Part shown: positions 1-12,000 of the stretch, one piece after another
How positions within the stretch are numbered: position 1 is the stretch's first letter
Layout: every line of letters starts with the position of its first letter
DNA from: Zanthoxylum bungeanum
Lineage: Eukaryota > Streptophyta > Magnoliopsida > Sapindales > Rutaceae
DNA: 64,000 bases
Reading direction: 5' to 3'
Assembly: GCA_019454045.1 (NCBI GenBank)
Contig: SKCR01038157.1
Location: forward strand, 62,001 to 126,000
The notes under the pieces: generated by a model
What the model was told of the DNA's origin: nothing
What the model saw: the letters and a program-made list of their open reading frames with translations, nothing else
Database searches by the model: none
Position numbers and translations under genes: made by a program

Positions 1-3000
1 ATATATTGGAAGGACACAGTGGTGCAGTTTCTTCTGTTAAAATCATCAAGTCAGATGGTATGAGTAAAGTATTCATCGTCTTTAAAATGTTTACTCTTTG
101 CTAGTATGGCCAGCTTTTTGACTCTGGAAAACTATCACAGCAGAAATTTTATCTGCTGTGTCACCCAATCACTTGCTGCCTACCACATGCATAATTTATT
201 TTGCATGTCCCGGAGGACACAATAACGATGGCTGTCCATATTTGAATAATTTGACAATGAAGTCAGCAATACTATTTCTTTCTTCCTAAGGGAAAAAACA
301 AATGATAATGTTTTTCTTTTTAAAAATCAATCAACATTTCTAGATGTTTCCCCTAGCACACAAAAATATATCAGAGAGATATGATATTTGAACTAATAGT
401 CGTTAAGTGTATAGAGAGCAAAAACATCTCGCTAGGTGTATTGTGGAATCTCAGCCCGTTTTCCACGTCTTTGGTTTCATATCAGTTAGTTTTTGCTATA
501 AATGCAGGATTGAAATATGTCACTGTAGCCACTGCTTCAAAAGATCAGACCTTGAGATTGTGGAAGGTAATTGGAAGATTTTACTGATAGGAAGTTAGAT
601 TCTTGTTCCCTGACTAATTATTATATTCCTTTCCTAAGTTTGATGCACAGGAGCAGGTTAACCATCCTAAGAAGATAAGGCAATTCAAAATTTTACGCGG
701 GCATAAAGCATCTGTACAGAGCATTGCAACAGAGACTTCAGGAGACATGGTCTTGCTCTTTTCGCTGAACTGTTATTTTTTTGATAAAATTTGCATGTAA
801 TTGCCATTAAATCATTTTTCTATCTGTTTTCTTTTATATACATTTAGGTTTGTTCTGGCTCCTGGGATTGTACAATTAATTTATGGCGAACAAATGAGTC
901 TGATTCAGGAGGCGATCAAGTGCCAATTAAGAAAAGAAAAGGGAATAATCAAGTTGATGAACCTCAGTTGGAGGTATTCACATATTTCCACTCCCTGTTT
1001 CATTTGAATTTCCAGAGTTGCTGAAATCTTCTTCTTGTTTTTATTTTTCCATTATTCCTTTCCAAGGCTTATGGTGGCAGTCTGTCTTTTGCTAGGTTTA
1101 TTGAACTATATAATTCTACTAGTAGCATAAAACTGATGATAAATGTATGACATGTTTATTTATTAAATTCGTAATCTTTTCATGGTTAAATTTGAATTAT
1201 TTAATGACACGTACTTAAATGCAACACACATTATGGTGAAGGAAATGGGCATATTTCAGCTGATATGTCATTAGAAATTCAGGTTCTTGTCTAAGGGGAA
1301 GCCAAGTGCACTTCCCTCTAGTGGTTGTTGGGTTGATGTACTGATCTTGATTCCTGACCATTGATACTGTGGAAATGTTGTGTTGACGGATGATTTTGGT
1401 CCTAGGGGCAGTTTTGAGATAACCCTCCCGAGACAACCTTCCCTCAACCTTGAATTTGTTTGGTTATGGGGAGACCAAAGGCAAATTTAGTAAAAGGCCA
1501 GAAAAACACACAAGTTGACAAGAGAGTTTTAACGTGGTTCGGCGGAGCAAGTCCTGCCTACGTCCACGTAGACCCGGCCGGCGGTTCGGTTCCGATTCGG
1601 AACCGAACCGGCCGGTTTCCGGTTCCACACTTAAGTGGAACCGGAACTTTGAACCGACCGGTTCGGTTCCTAACCTTTTTTTTTTAAAAAATTTTGAAAA
1701 TTAATTAAAATAAATGAGATTAATTTTATAAATAAAAAAAATTATTACATTGAAGAGCTTGAGCTTAAATTTTTAAAAATTTAAGTTGTCTACGTATCCT
1801 CAAAGGGTGAGAGGAATCAAAGCTCACATAGTTCCATTACAATTTTAAGACATCCCATTTTTAAATTACAATTTTACAATTATCAATCATCATTATCAGT
1901 TGATCCTTCGGCTCCGGTTCCGCTTGCACTTGTTGTTGCACTTGCAGAAGCATTATCGAACAAATCTTCAAAATCATCGGGGCATCTTCTTGTTGTCTCA
2001 GATCAGCGCGAGTCCAATCATCCACACAAGCTGTTGCTTCTAGAGTGCTTAGATGTAATGAAGATCGCCTAGCTTCCAATATATTACCTCCCAAGCTGAA
2101 GGCTTGCTCAATCGCAACTAGGGGTGTTCACGGGTCGGGTCGGGTTTTTCGGAATTTTTTTTGACCCGATCGGGTCGGGTCATTCGAGTCGTCTGACCCG
2201 AAACCCGAAATTTGAGGAGGTGACCCGCGCGGGTCGGGTCAAAAAAACTGCGGGTCGGGTCGGGTCGGGTCAACATAATATATAGTAAATATAATATATA
2301 TTTTTTATTGAGCGAATATTTTCAATAACGTGTGCAGCACAAATGGTTAAAGCATTAATAAAGTTTTGAAGAAGTCCCAGGTTCGAATCTCCACAATAAT
2401 TGAATTTTTTTTGAAAAATTAATTTATTAAATTGCAAAATTCCTACTCGAACCTGCAACCTTTTTCATCTTAACCGAGAAGCCTGACCATTTGTGCTACA
2501 CCTTTTGGTTGTTAAAGTCATACCAATAAATATATATATTATAATTCAATATCATTACATCGGGTCGGGTCGGGTCAAACCCGATATTGCTGAACTAAAC
2601 CCGTGACCCGATTCGAAATTTCGGGTCGGGTCGGGTCAGACCCGAAATTAAATTTTAAAATGATAAAACCCGACCAAATCGGGTCGGGTTGCTGCGGGTC
2701 GGGTCGCGGGTCGACCCGACCCTATGAACACCCCTAACCGCAACGGTGGAAATAGGTGCTGCCAATATCTCTTTAGCAATAATTGATAAAACATGATATA
2801 TATTTTGATGCCGGTTCCACCATTCAAGGATTTTAAAATTTTTACTGTATAAACTTTCATTAGAAAACTCAAAATTTGTAGATAAATAATTATCTAATTC
2901 AGGGTTATTAGTTGTCGTATCCCTAGTTTTTTATTTCGTTGTAATAACCAACGATCCCCTGCGCTAAGTCTTGTTTGAATTACCGGTTCGCTACTACTAG

Positions 3001-6000
3001 ATTCACCTAATGTTCCTAAGTTATATCTTACAATATAATCATTAAATAAAACAATTAAATCATTTCTTAATTTCGTCATTATTCTTATAATAACAATTTC
3101 ATCTAATATTCCTAAATAACCATAGTAAGCTTGTAAAGCACCATTCAAACCTTCTAATTTAAATTTAGGATAAAAAACAGCAATAATAAGATAAAGTAAA
3201 TGAATTTCTCTAAAATAATTCAATCATTTTACCTTCATAACAGTAATGGCTTCTAACAAAACAATATCATTAGGATCGCTACTTTCAGCATGTTCATCGA
3301 GAGCACCAACAATATTCAAACTTTCAAGAAGAAATAAATGTGATGTTGGATAATAAACACCGCTAAAAACTAAAGTAGCATCATTAAAAACTCTTAAAAT
3401 ATCTAAAAAAATTCACAAATATCCCATTGACTAGGATAAAGTGTGGCATTTTGAACATGTTGAGAAAAAAAAACTACATAATGCATCTTTGTATTGAAAT
3501 GCTTGACATAAAAGAAAATAAGTTGAATTCCAACGTGTTGAAACATCTCTTGAAAATTTAATCGGTTTAATACCATTTATTTTACAAAACTTCGTCCATT
3601 CTCTCCTAACTTGAGAATATGACCAAATACAGTTAAGTGTCGTTTTAATTGGATCAAGGAAAGGTGATAATAATTTTAGACCGTCTTGCACACATAAGTT
3701 AAGGACATGACATGTACAACGAATATGAAAAAACCGACCCCCTAAATTTGGTTGACATATTTCTTTTAAATCATTGATGGATGCAGTATTTGCAGATGCA
3801 TTATCAAATCCAATTGTTAAAAATTTTCTACTAAACCATATTCATCAAAAATTACCTTCATCATTCTATAAATATTATGTGCAGTATGTTGGTCATCAAA
3901 AACTCTAAATGCAATAAGTCGTTTTTGCATGGTAAATGATGCATCAATCCAATGACAAGTCACACCCATGTATGAGTGTGTTTGCCAATGGTCACTCCAA
4001 ATATCGAAACATATAGAAATACGACCTTTCATCTCTTTAAATATTTCATTTAAAATAATTTTACCATCTGTGTATAATTTAAAAATATGACGTTTTGTTG
4101 TGTTTCGAGTCATTCTACATGCAGCATGATTTAAAGCATTATGCACGTAATTAGTAAAATGAAGTTTTTCACCAAAGCTTAAAGAAAGATGTGCCATACA
4201 AGTTAATTTCGCAAATTTTTCTCTATTTTTGCATCAGAATATTTAAATAAATCTAGAGCACTCGTACCTCTACTAGATGATGTGTACCTGGCCATTTGAG
4301 TTTGCGTCGTATCAATGCCAATTCAACCGGATGATGTTTTTCCATGTGCTTGATCATATTGCCGTATCCACTAAAAAATTTATAGATAACCCCACAATAG
4401 TTGCAAATTGCTCGTTGTGAATCATCTTCTAGGCGTTCCAAATTAAAATGAATTTTGAAAATATCCAGGACCGAGCCTTAACCTCTCTTCTCCGTGATTG
4501 TGCACTGACACTAGGGCCGCTCTCTTGGGTTGGCATATTTGACATTATGTTCTCAGATTAGCTTGCCATTTTTCGTTTGAGAAATTAGGAAGAAAAATAA
4601 GAAAATTGAATAATTGTTAAAATTTTAACAAATTAACAACTAATTGAATTGAGATTGAGAATAGAGAATTGTAGGAAATGAGAGAGTTGAAAATTTGGTG
4701 TGTTGAAATAATGAAAAATGAATCATATTTATAGATTTTTAGAATTTTTTTGATACCAAAAATCCCCCTAAATATAACCGTTTTATTACCGTTATTAGGG
4801 ATATATTAGTAATTTATATTTTAATTATAAATTTTTTTAATAAATTTTTTTTTTTACTTATTGGGGCAGGGAGCCCCCCCAACGGCTAGTAGCCGTTGGG
4901 GTAGGGTTCCTGTTGGAACCGGTTCCAACAGGAACCCTACGGTTCCGGTTGGAACCGTAAACCGGTTGGAACCGTAGAACCGGTGGAACCGTAAGGTTCC
5001 GACCGGTTCGAGTTGGGGACGAACCCCAACCGAACGTTGCCAACGGTTCCGGTTCCAACCGGTTCGGTTCCGGTTCCGTTCCGAACCGGAACCGTGGCCG
5101 GCTCTACGTCCACGGGCACAAAATGGGGTGTTTCTTTTATTCACAAAACTAGCTCGGCCGACCTGTTTGCACGGAGGGCCTAGTGAAATCCGAGCTGTTT
5201 GGCTTAGGATGTTTTACAAGTAATGCTCATATTCTTTTTGTTACAAGTTCACTCTCTCTTTACCAACGAATCTAACTTTTTTTTTATATACTCAGGAATT
5301 ACAACACTATTCCACACTTTTATGACGTTTCCCGCGTGAACTCTTAACTGATTGACGGGTTCTCTGACCTAGGTCTTTCGTTGCCGAAAGCAAGCCTGTC
5401 GTCTGACGGCCTGTCACATCAATATGTCTTCTCCACTGCTACACTCAACAATAATGATGTCAGCCTGTAAAGTGCCTTTGAAAGATGACACGTGTCGAAG
5501 GGAAAAAACCAACCATTCTGATTTTTTGTCGGTCTTCAAGAGGTCCGCCAAGTAACCTGCCGAGCTTCCAAAATCACCTCCGACCTGACCCGGAATACCC
5601 GAACTCACCAATCTGCTCCAGGGGCAAGGCAAGACCAAACCGAGCTTCCGATCTGATGTGGTCGGCCTCGGTTCCGATGTTGTCAGTCTCTGAAGTCTGT
5701 ACCATGTTGCATCCTCTGGTCGGTCAAATCTGGGAGACTGGACCCGAGCTCCATGTCGGGCCGACGAATCGACATACATCCTCTGACCCCTGGTCCTCCA
5801 GATGAGGAGAATTTCCTTCTCTACCCTTACCGAACTGTTCAGAAAACTTAGCCGCAGAAATCCCCATCAACATATGTCCCATAGTTCTCGGTTCCAACGA
5901 TTGTACGAGTTGGTGCCGGGAACTACAAAAGTCTGAAGTGAGCCGATCAATTAACTGGTGGTCAGCCTCGGAAACAAAACAGGGAACTCCCTCGGAGCTT

Positions 6001-9000
6001 TGGTCGAACCATCATCGGTCATCTCCATGCACTCAGTCAGAAAATGCTGACGTTTTTCCAACTGACTTCCCAATTTGAATCAAATCCCTCTTTTACCCTT
6101 CTTTTAGCCGCCTCTCGAGAACCGCAACCGTCATATCTTCTTAAATGCCCATCAAATCGTCTTTAGGGTTTAACCTGAGCCTGACACTTGTCAACCATCC
6201 GCAGGCTTCCCGCCAAAACAAGCAAATAAATCAATCGCTCACCGTTAACCGAAGAGGCATCCAATCTCAACCGTTCATCTGATCCTGACAGATTACTCCC
6301 GAAAACGACACATGACGCACATCTGAGGCATTCTCCTAATCCAACAGCCAAAAATGCACCGAGTCGGCTGCAAGAAAGCAAAACAACGCTCCTTTCTTCC
6401 TTTACGAAAATCACAACTCTCAAACTGCAAAGGCTCCTTCGCTCGTGATATCAGCGATTTCCAACCGACCAGACCAAACGCCAACTCTTCTTCCCAATTC
6501 AAGTAAGTCTCCGCTCGACCCTTCTCTCTTTATTTGCTGTATTCTACCGTTGTTGCTTGGTGCTTTCAGATTTTCTCCTTGCTTTTGCTTGTTCTTCTTT
6601 TTCTTCTGGCATGCTTGCCTTCTCATTCTGTGTCGCGAATCTTGTTTCGGATTTGGTGCTGGATGTGTGGTTTATGTGTTTTCTGGTTGAGGGATGGGTA
6701 GTGGATAAGAGGCATGCGTTTCGGGTTTTTTAAGTTCCGTGTTTGGTCGTATGTGTTTAGGGAGAGATTTGTTGTTTGTGGCTATTGCTAGGACATTTAG
6801 AGACTGTAGGCCTAGGTTCCTGGTAGTCAGAATAGCTCTCGAATCTGTTGTGCCTTAAACTGATCGCTGACTGTCCTTATTCATGGCGACTGTCAGGAAT
6901 GTCTGACGCTGAATCCTATTCTGCCAAACCCATAGAACCTCAACCTCCTCGGGCTGAAGAATCTTCCTCGAGCTCGGGGGGACCCAGCGTAGAGGATTTG
7001 GATACTACCCCTACCCCATTTGAAATAGAAAATGATACCTACCATCACAGAGTTCCCCGAAAAGACCCTGAGCCGGGAGAACTGGGAAGTTCAGCCTTAG
7101 ATATGAACCGGCCTTCTAGAATAACTGAGGATGCTCTGGCCGTGCTCAGTCAACAATACGAAATTCCCATAGATATAGCCCTGGAGGTCCCAACCCCGTA
7201 TCATCGAGCAAGTCAGCCTGACGAAGGCTCGATTGCCCCTCTCTCTGCCTTCTTCGAATGTGGTCTTCGGTTGCCCCTCCAACCATACTTCGCTAGGATG
7301 CTGGCCAGGATGGAGATCGCCCCTTGCCAGCTAAGCTTGAACAGCTGGAGAATCTTGGCCGGCTTGTACGTAATCTGGCATTGGGCAGGCCTTGGTGAGC
7401 CAACCTTTGAAGAGGTGAAGAGGTTGTACAGACTGAAGGCCAACCCAAAAACACACCACGGTTGGTATTACCTATCCTCCTATGCCGAGGCGCCTAACAT
7501 CGTCCTCAAACTCCCCGACTCCAACAAAAACTTTAAAGATACATGGTTCTGGGCCACAGGAGACTAGGGTCGAACCTGGCCGACGTTTTCAGAGGAGACC
7601 GAAGTCCCAGACATCTTTAGGGCGGGAGGTTAGGAATCGATCCTTTAGTATCTTTATTTCCCTCTCTTTATGATAGAATTCTAACTCTCCAATCCTTTTC
7701 AGCCTGCTGGAGGGATCCTCTCAAGGTTTCCTATGGGTTTCGAACTCGGATAATGCACGCCCGAAAATATGCCGACCACTGGAAGAAATTAGTCGATGGC
7801 GCGGCGTTGACGACGTCAGGCCTCATTCGAAGTGCACCCCAACAGGCCCCGGGACGGCTAGGTAGATTCTTACTTACCTTCTAACGAGTGAAGCGGTCTG
7901 AACACCGAACTGACCATGTCTCTTGCCTTTGTTATTTTGCAGGAATGTCGAGGTGGCCAGAATATCTTGACCAGCTGGTAGGTGCAGCAAAAGGAACCGG
8001 TCCGGTCGAAGCTGGGTCCTCTCGGAAACAGCCAACAGTTGTCGAGGCCAAAATAAAACCAAAGAGGTGGCCCGGCCGACTGCTCAAGTCTCAATCTCCC
8101 CATCCAGGGTGCTCCCCACATCCACAACCCGACCTTCTAACTCTCCAAGGCCTGCTAGCAAACAAAGGCGCCTGATCGGGGCGGGAGAGGTCAAGCCGGT
8201 TGAAGAGGAAGAACAGCCTCTGGTTCGGAGGCAGGCTGCTCGGAGAGAGAGAAGAACTGCAGAGGCCTCCTCCAAGAAAGGAAAAGGCGTCGTGGTGTTC
8301 GGGGCGGACGACCTCAGTGAAAAAATCCAAGAGGCTACTTCCCACCTCGTGCCGGCATTTAATGAACTGGCCGACGCAATTCCTCTGGGGGAGATCCCGA
8401 AATACGAAGACATCTCTCCCGATGACGTGGTAACGAGTTTTGCTCCCAGATGGCCAAGGTAACAAACTTCCCGTTTCCGCCATGTATCTTTACTTGGCGG
8501 CTATTCTGACTTCTTCCTCTTCTTCTCGCAGGCAAATTATCTTATGGCCAAGAACAAAGACCTGCTCATCAGTCTTCTATCCGAGTGAGGTCAAGCGCAG
8601 AGGCTTCAGGGCCAGATTACCGAGCAGAAGGCCACATTGACCAAAAATGCTGAAACAATAGAAACCTTGGAGAAGACCGTGGCCGAGGCCCTCTCACAGA
8701 ATGATTCCCTCATGACCGCCTCTGCCCTGGCCAGGAAGAACGCGGAGGCTACCAAGGTAGAGATGGAGAAAGGCCAGGAGGAAACCAAGCGCCTGAGGTG
8801 GGAGGTGCACAGCGCCGAATCCAAAATCAAGAAATTAACCGAAGAGAGAGACTGGGCTCGAGATGAGCTGAAGAAAAAGGAAGCGGAGCTGGAGGGTGAG
8901 TGGGATGCCATCAGACTTGAGGGGATCGATGACAGCGCTGAAATCATTCCATTGGTGATGCCTGGCCTAGACATGGGGCCCATCCATGCGGTCATTCGGT

Positions 9001-12000
9001 TTTACAAATGGGAGCTCTCAAAATAGGAGTTCCAGGAATGGCTCCCCCCTCCTCAGGAAGAAGTCCAGGATCCTGAGCCCATTTCAGCCGTACCAATGTC
9101 TCCGGCCCCCGAGGAGGTCCAACTCGAGGCTCCTGCCCCTGAAGTGCCTGAGGCCGAAATTGCAGCCCCTATTGCCTTCCAAACTGAAATCGAGGTACCT
9201 CATGTCGAGCATATGCCAGTCATCCAGCCATCCGGACCTGCGCAAGAAGAAACAACTGCCCCTGCGCGGGCCGATTAGTGGGGGAACCCAAAAGGGGGCC
9301 CCTTGTAAGTTCAAACAATATACTTCTTTTTGTAATGATAATCGTAACTCTTCCCTTTTAACACTTATCTCGGATGCTTTCGGTTCTGCTTTCCGTACTC
9401 GGCTTATCTTGACCTCAAAATTTTTAGCTTGTTCTTCCAGATCTCAATATGACCTCGCATCCGACCAGTTCGAGTCCGACATCGAGTTGACAGTCTGTCC
9501 CCGAGCCGAAATCTAATGCATTCGGTGGGACGTAACCCGACCCTGAGTTGAGAAGAACACTTGGCTCTGGGGGAATGTTACGTCCCCAGACCAAAGAGAT
9601 TGACTCGGTGGGATGTAGCCCGACCCCGAGCTGAGAAGAACACTTGGCTCTGGGGGAATGTTACGTCCGCAGACCAATGAGAATGGCTTGGTGGGATGTA
9701 GCTCGACCCCGATCTGATGGAACAGTGCAGACTCGGCGGAACGAATCCAGCCCCGAGCTGATGGAACAAAGTAGACTCGGCGGAACGAATCCAGCCCTGA
9801 GCTGGTGGGACAATACAGACTCGGCGGAACGAATCCAGCCCCGAGCTGGTAGGACAATACAGACTCGGCGGAACGAATCCAGCCCCGAGCTGGTGGAGCA
9901 TTTGAGACTTACACGAGGGAAGATTTCCAACCTCTGAGGCTCTGCGGATCCTGGCGCGGGCGTCCCCTTGCCAGACATCAGCAAAAACAAAAGAAATGGA
10001 ACAAAATAAAGTTAACAAAATGAAAGTGACTTAGCACATACTCCACACAAAATCAAGAAGTAAAAATAACAACTCGGGTACTCTGAGGCAGCGTCCTGCC
10101 CGAGGCCTCCCAAAACACAATTCTGAACCTTACAATTCAGTGTCTCGGCTAACCAGGCTACGGATACGCCGATCCGGGGCGGTCAGGCAAATCCCCACGG
10201 GGGAGGAAGTCACCCCGTGTGTGCCCTCCCTGGGTGGTTCTCAATGGGACTCACCAGCCGACTCGCAGGGGAAAAAACCTCCCTGGGTCCGGTTTACTCG
10301 AGACTCCTGCAATCAATGGGACCATTCGGCCATACCCAAGCCAGGTGGTCTGATGATTCTCAACGGGACTCACCAGCAGACTCACAGGGGAAGAAACCTC
10401 CCTGGGTCCAGTTTACCCGGGAGCATGATGGTCATGGAGGCAATTAAGTCATCCCCATGCCATACTCTCCGATAGTCTTCAACGTGATTCACCAGCCGAC
10501 CCGCAGGGGGAAAAACGTCACTGGGTCCGGTTTACCCGAGCTATTCCCTAAAAATGCGAGCCATGGGGTAGTAACGCTCCGGCCTCAGGGGTTTGATAAT
10601 GACACTCGGGATTGGCGTGCCACGAGAGGTTCGCATGTGCCCCATCTCTTGATGCGTTCTGGATCCTCAAGGATGAAAGGAATCAGGTCGAAACACTTCC
10701 ACTTGTGGGTTTGATAATGACACCCGGGATTGGCGTGCCACGGGCTTGGTGCCCTTCCCGACCACCAATCACCCCTTCGCATCGAGCACATCCAAAGAAT
10801 ATTGAAAGTAACTTTCGCATTTTATTAACAAACAAGTAAGACAAGTTTCTTAAAAAAAAAAGAGTTTTATTCATATTCAAAGGACCTGCTGCCCTTCTTA
10901 CAACTCTTTGCGGGTCATTTTAAGAGAGGCTTTTACAATACTTTCTTCTGGTTCTTGTCTTGGAGTCCGACACATCTTCCAGCCATGGCTTCAACATGTT
11001 GTTTATAAAGAGCTATGCAAGTTGACCTCTGTATAAAACTTTTTATTTGTATTCCTTTCATGAGTCTGTTGTGAGCTTAATTTGTTGCTTAAAAAATTAT
11101 ATGATCTTTGGTGAGTCATCTCTATTAATATATATGATTCCATTTAACATAGGGGGAAGCCATGTCTACACTTGTGGGGCATACACAGTCTGTATCATCT
11201 GTGGTTTGGCCACAACAAGAAACAATCTATTCTGCATCATGGGATCATTCTGTTAGGACATGGGATGTTGAGACGGGCAAAGATCTTTTAGACATAGTAA
11301 GTGAGGATTCCCTTATGCTGCTCCACTGCATGTGTGTTTGAGTGTTTTGTAGTAGAAAGCATATATTATTCTAATTGGGTTTTCAAAACCTTTTTCTCCT
11401 CCATGCATAGTTCTCTGGGAAAGCTCTCAATTGCATTGATATTGGAGGTGAAGGGTCTGCCCTCATTGCCGCTGGTGGTTCTGACCCCATTCTTAGGATA
11501 TGGGAGCCTCGTAAACCTGGTGTGCCCCTCTCTCTCTCTCACTTGCGTGCATATGGACAGGCACCGTCACTTGATCTCACTGTTTATTATGTTGTAGGAA
11601 CTTCTGCTCCCGTGTTTCAGTTTTCATCTCACAGTTCTTGGATCTCGGCTTGCAAATGGCATGGCGAATCTTGGTTTCATTTAATTTCTGCATCGTATGA
11701 CGGGAAAGTTATGTTATGGGATCTGAGAACTGCGGTATTTATCCTACTCTTCTGGTATTCTTTAGTGATTTATGTGCACCAGTCAGCATCATCTTAATGT
11801 TGTTTTCTGAAAGTTGGACATTATGTATATTTTATTTTTTTCTTCTGCAGTGGCCCCTGTCTGTCATTGATTCTCACAAAGACAAGGTATAATGTTGTTT
11901 TTTGGTGTCTTTCTGTCTTTTTTTTTTCATGCAAACATATGAACTTTCTACTATAATGCTGGCCTTTGCTGTCTTTAGGTACTATGTGCTGACTGGTGGA

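Larger units (their letters stand above)
1569..5106 (-). mobile_element. hAT transposon copy 1 (BED-finger type), interrupted
   Basis: Both ends carry related inverted repeats (TAGACCCGGCCGGCGGTTCG at the left; TAGAGCCGGCCACGGTTCCG read from the right). They are flanked by a perfect 8-bp target duplication CGTCCACG at 1561-1568 and 5107-5114. Subterminal regions are dense in GGTTCC/GGAACC. The 3538-bp length includes a 618-bp nested element and its 8-bp duplication. The 8-bp duplication and the transposase remains place it in the hAT superfamily. The same family recurs at 38860-41500 on the other strand. Confidence 0.93.
1460..10990 (+). mobile_element. Element carrying a PF04195-like gene (host of the hAT insertion)
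   Basis: GC-rich sequence unlike its surroundings starts near 1460 and resumes after the hAT copy, at 5115. It includes a gene with a PF04195-like ('putative gypsy-type transposon') domain and several tandem repeats at 9520-10545. No gag, protease, reverse transcriptase or integrase is recognisable. The element is either a non-autonomous relative of Tat-type Ty3/gypsy elements or a heavily deleted one. I could not match two LTRs by eye, so both ends are approximate. 5115-6420 holds no convincing coding sequence; it may be LTR or promoter sequence. Confidence 0.5.
974..11152 (+). other. Transposon-filled giant intron of WDR12
   Basis: The donor GTATTC follows codon GAG at 973 and the acceptor AG is at 11151-11152. 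The reading frame and WD40 order continue across the gap. The intron holds the hAT element 1569-5106 (with its own nested element) and an element with a spliced PF04195-like gene plus tandem repeats. The parts at about 974-1440 and 10990-11152 are AT-rich and look like the original intron. Confidence 0.85.

Noticed and set aside
4854..5144. Minus-strand frames rich in Asn-Arg/Pro-Val.
   Set aside because: Low-complexity translation of the GGTTCC/GGAACC subterminal repeats of hAT copy 1.
6848..6898. PF04195-like frame starting at 6848.
   Set aside because: That codon is TTG and the stretch lies before a good splice acceptor; the ATG at 6899 fits better.
9513..10018. Minus-strand frames with repeated 'GLDSFRRV' motifs, like a repeat protein.
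   Set aside because: Translation of the 44-bp and neighbouring tandem repeats; no start context and no support outside the array.
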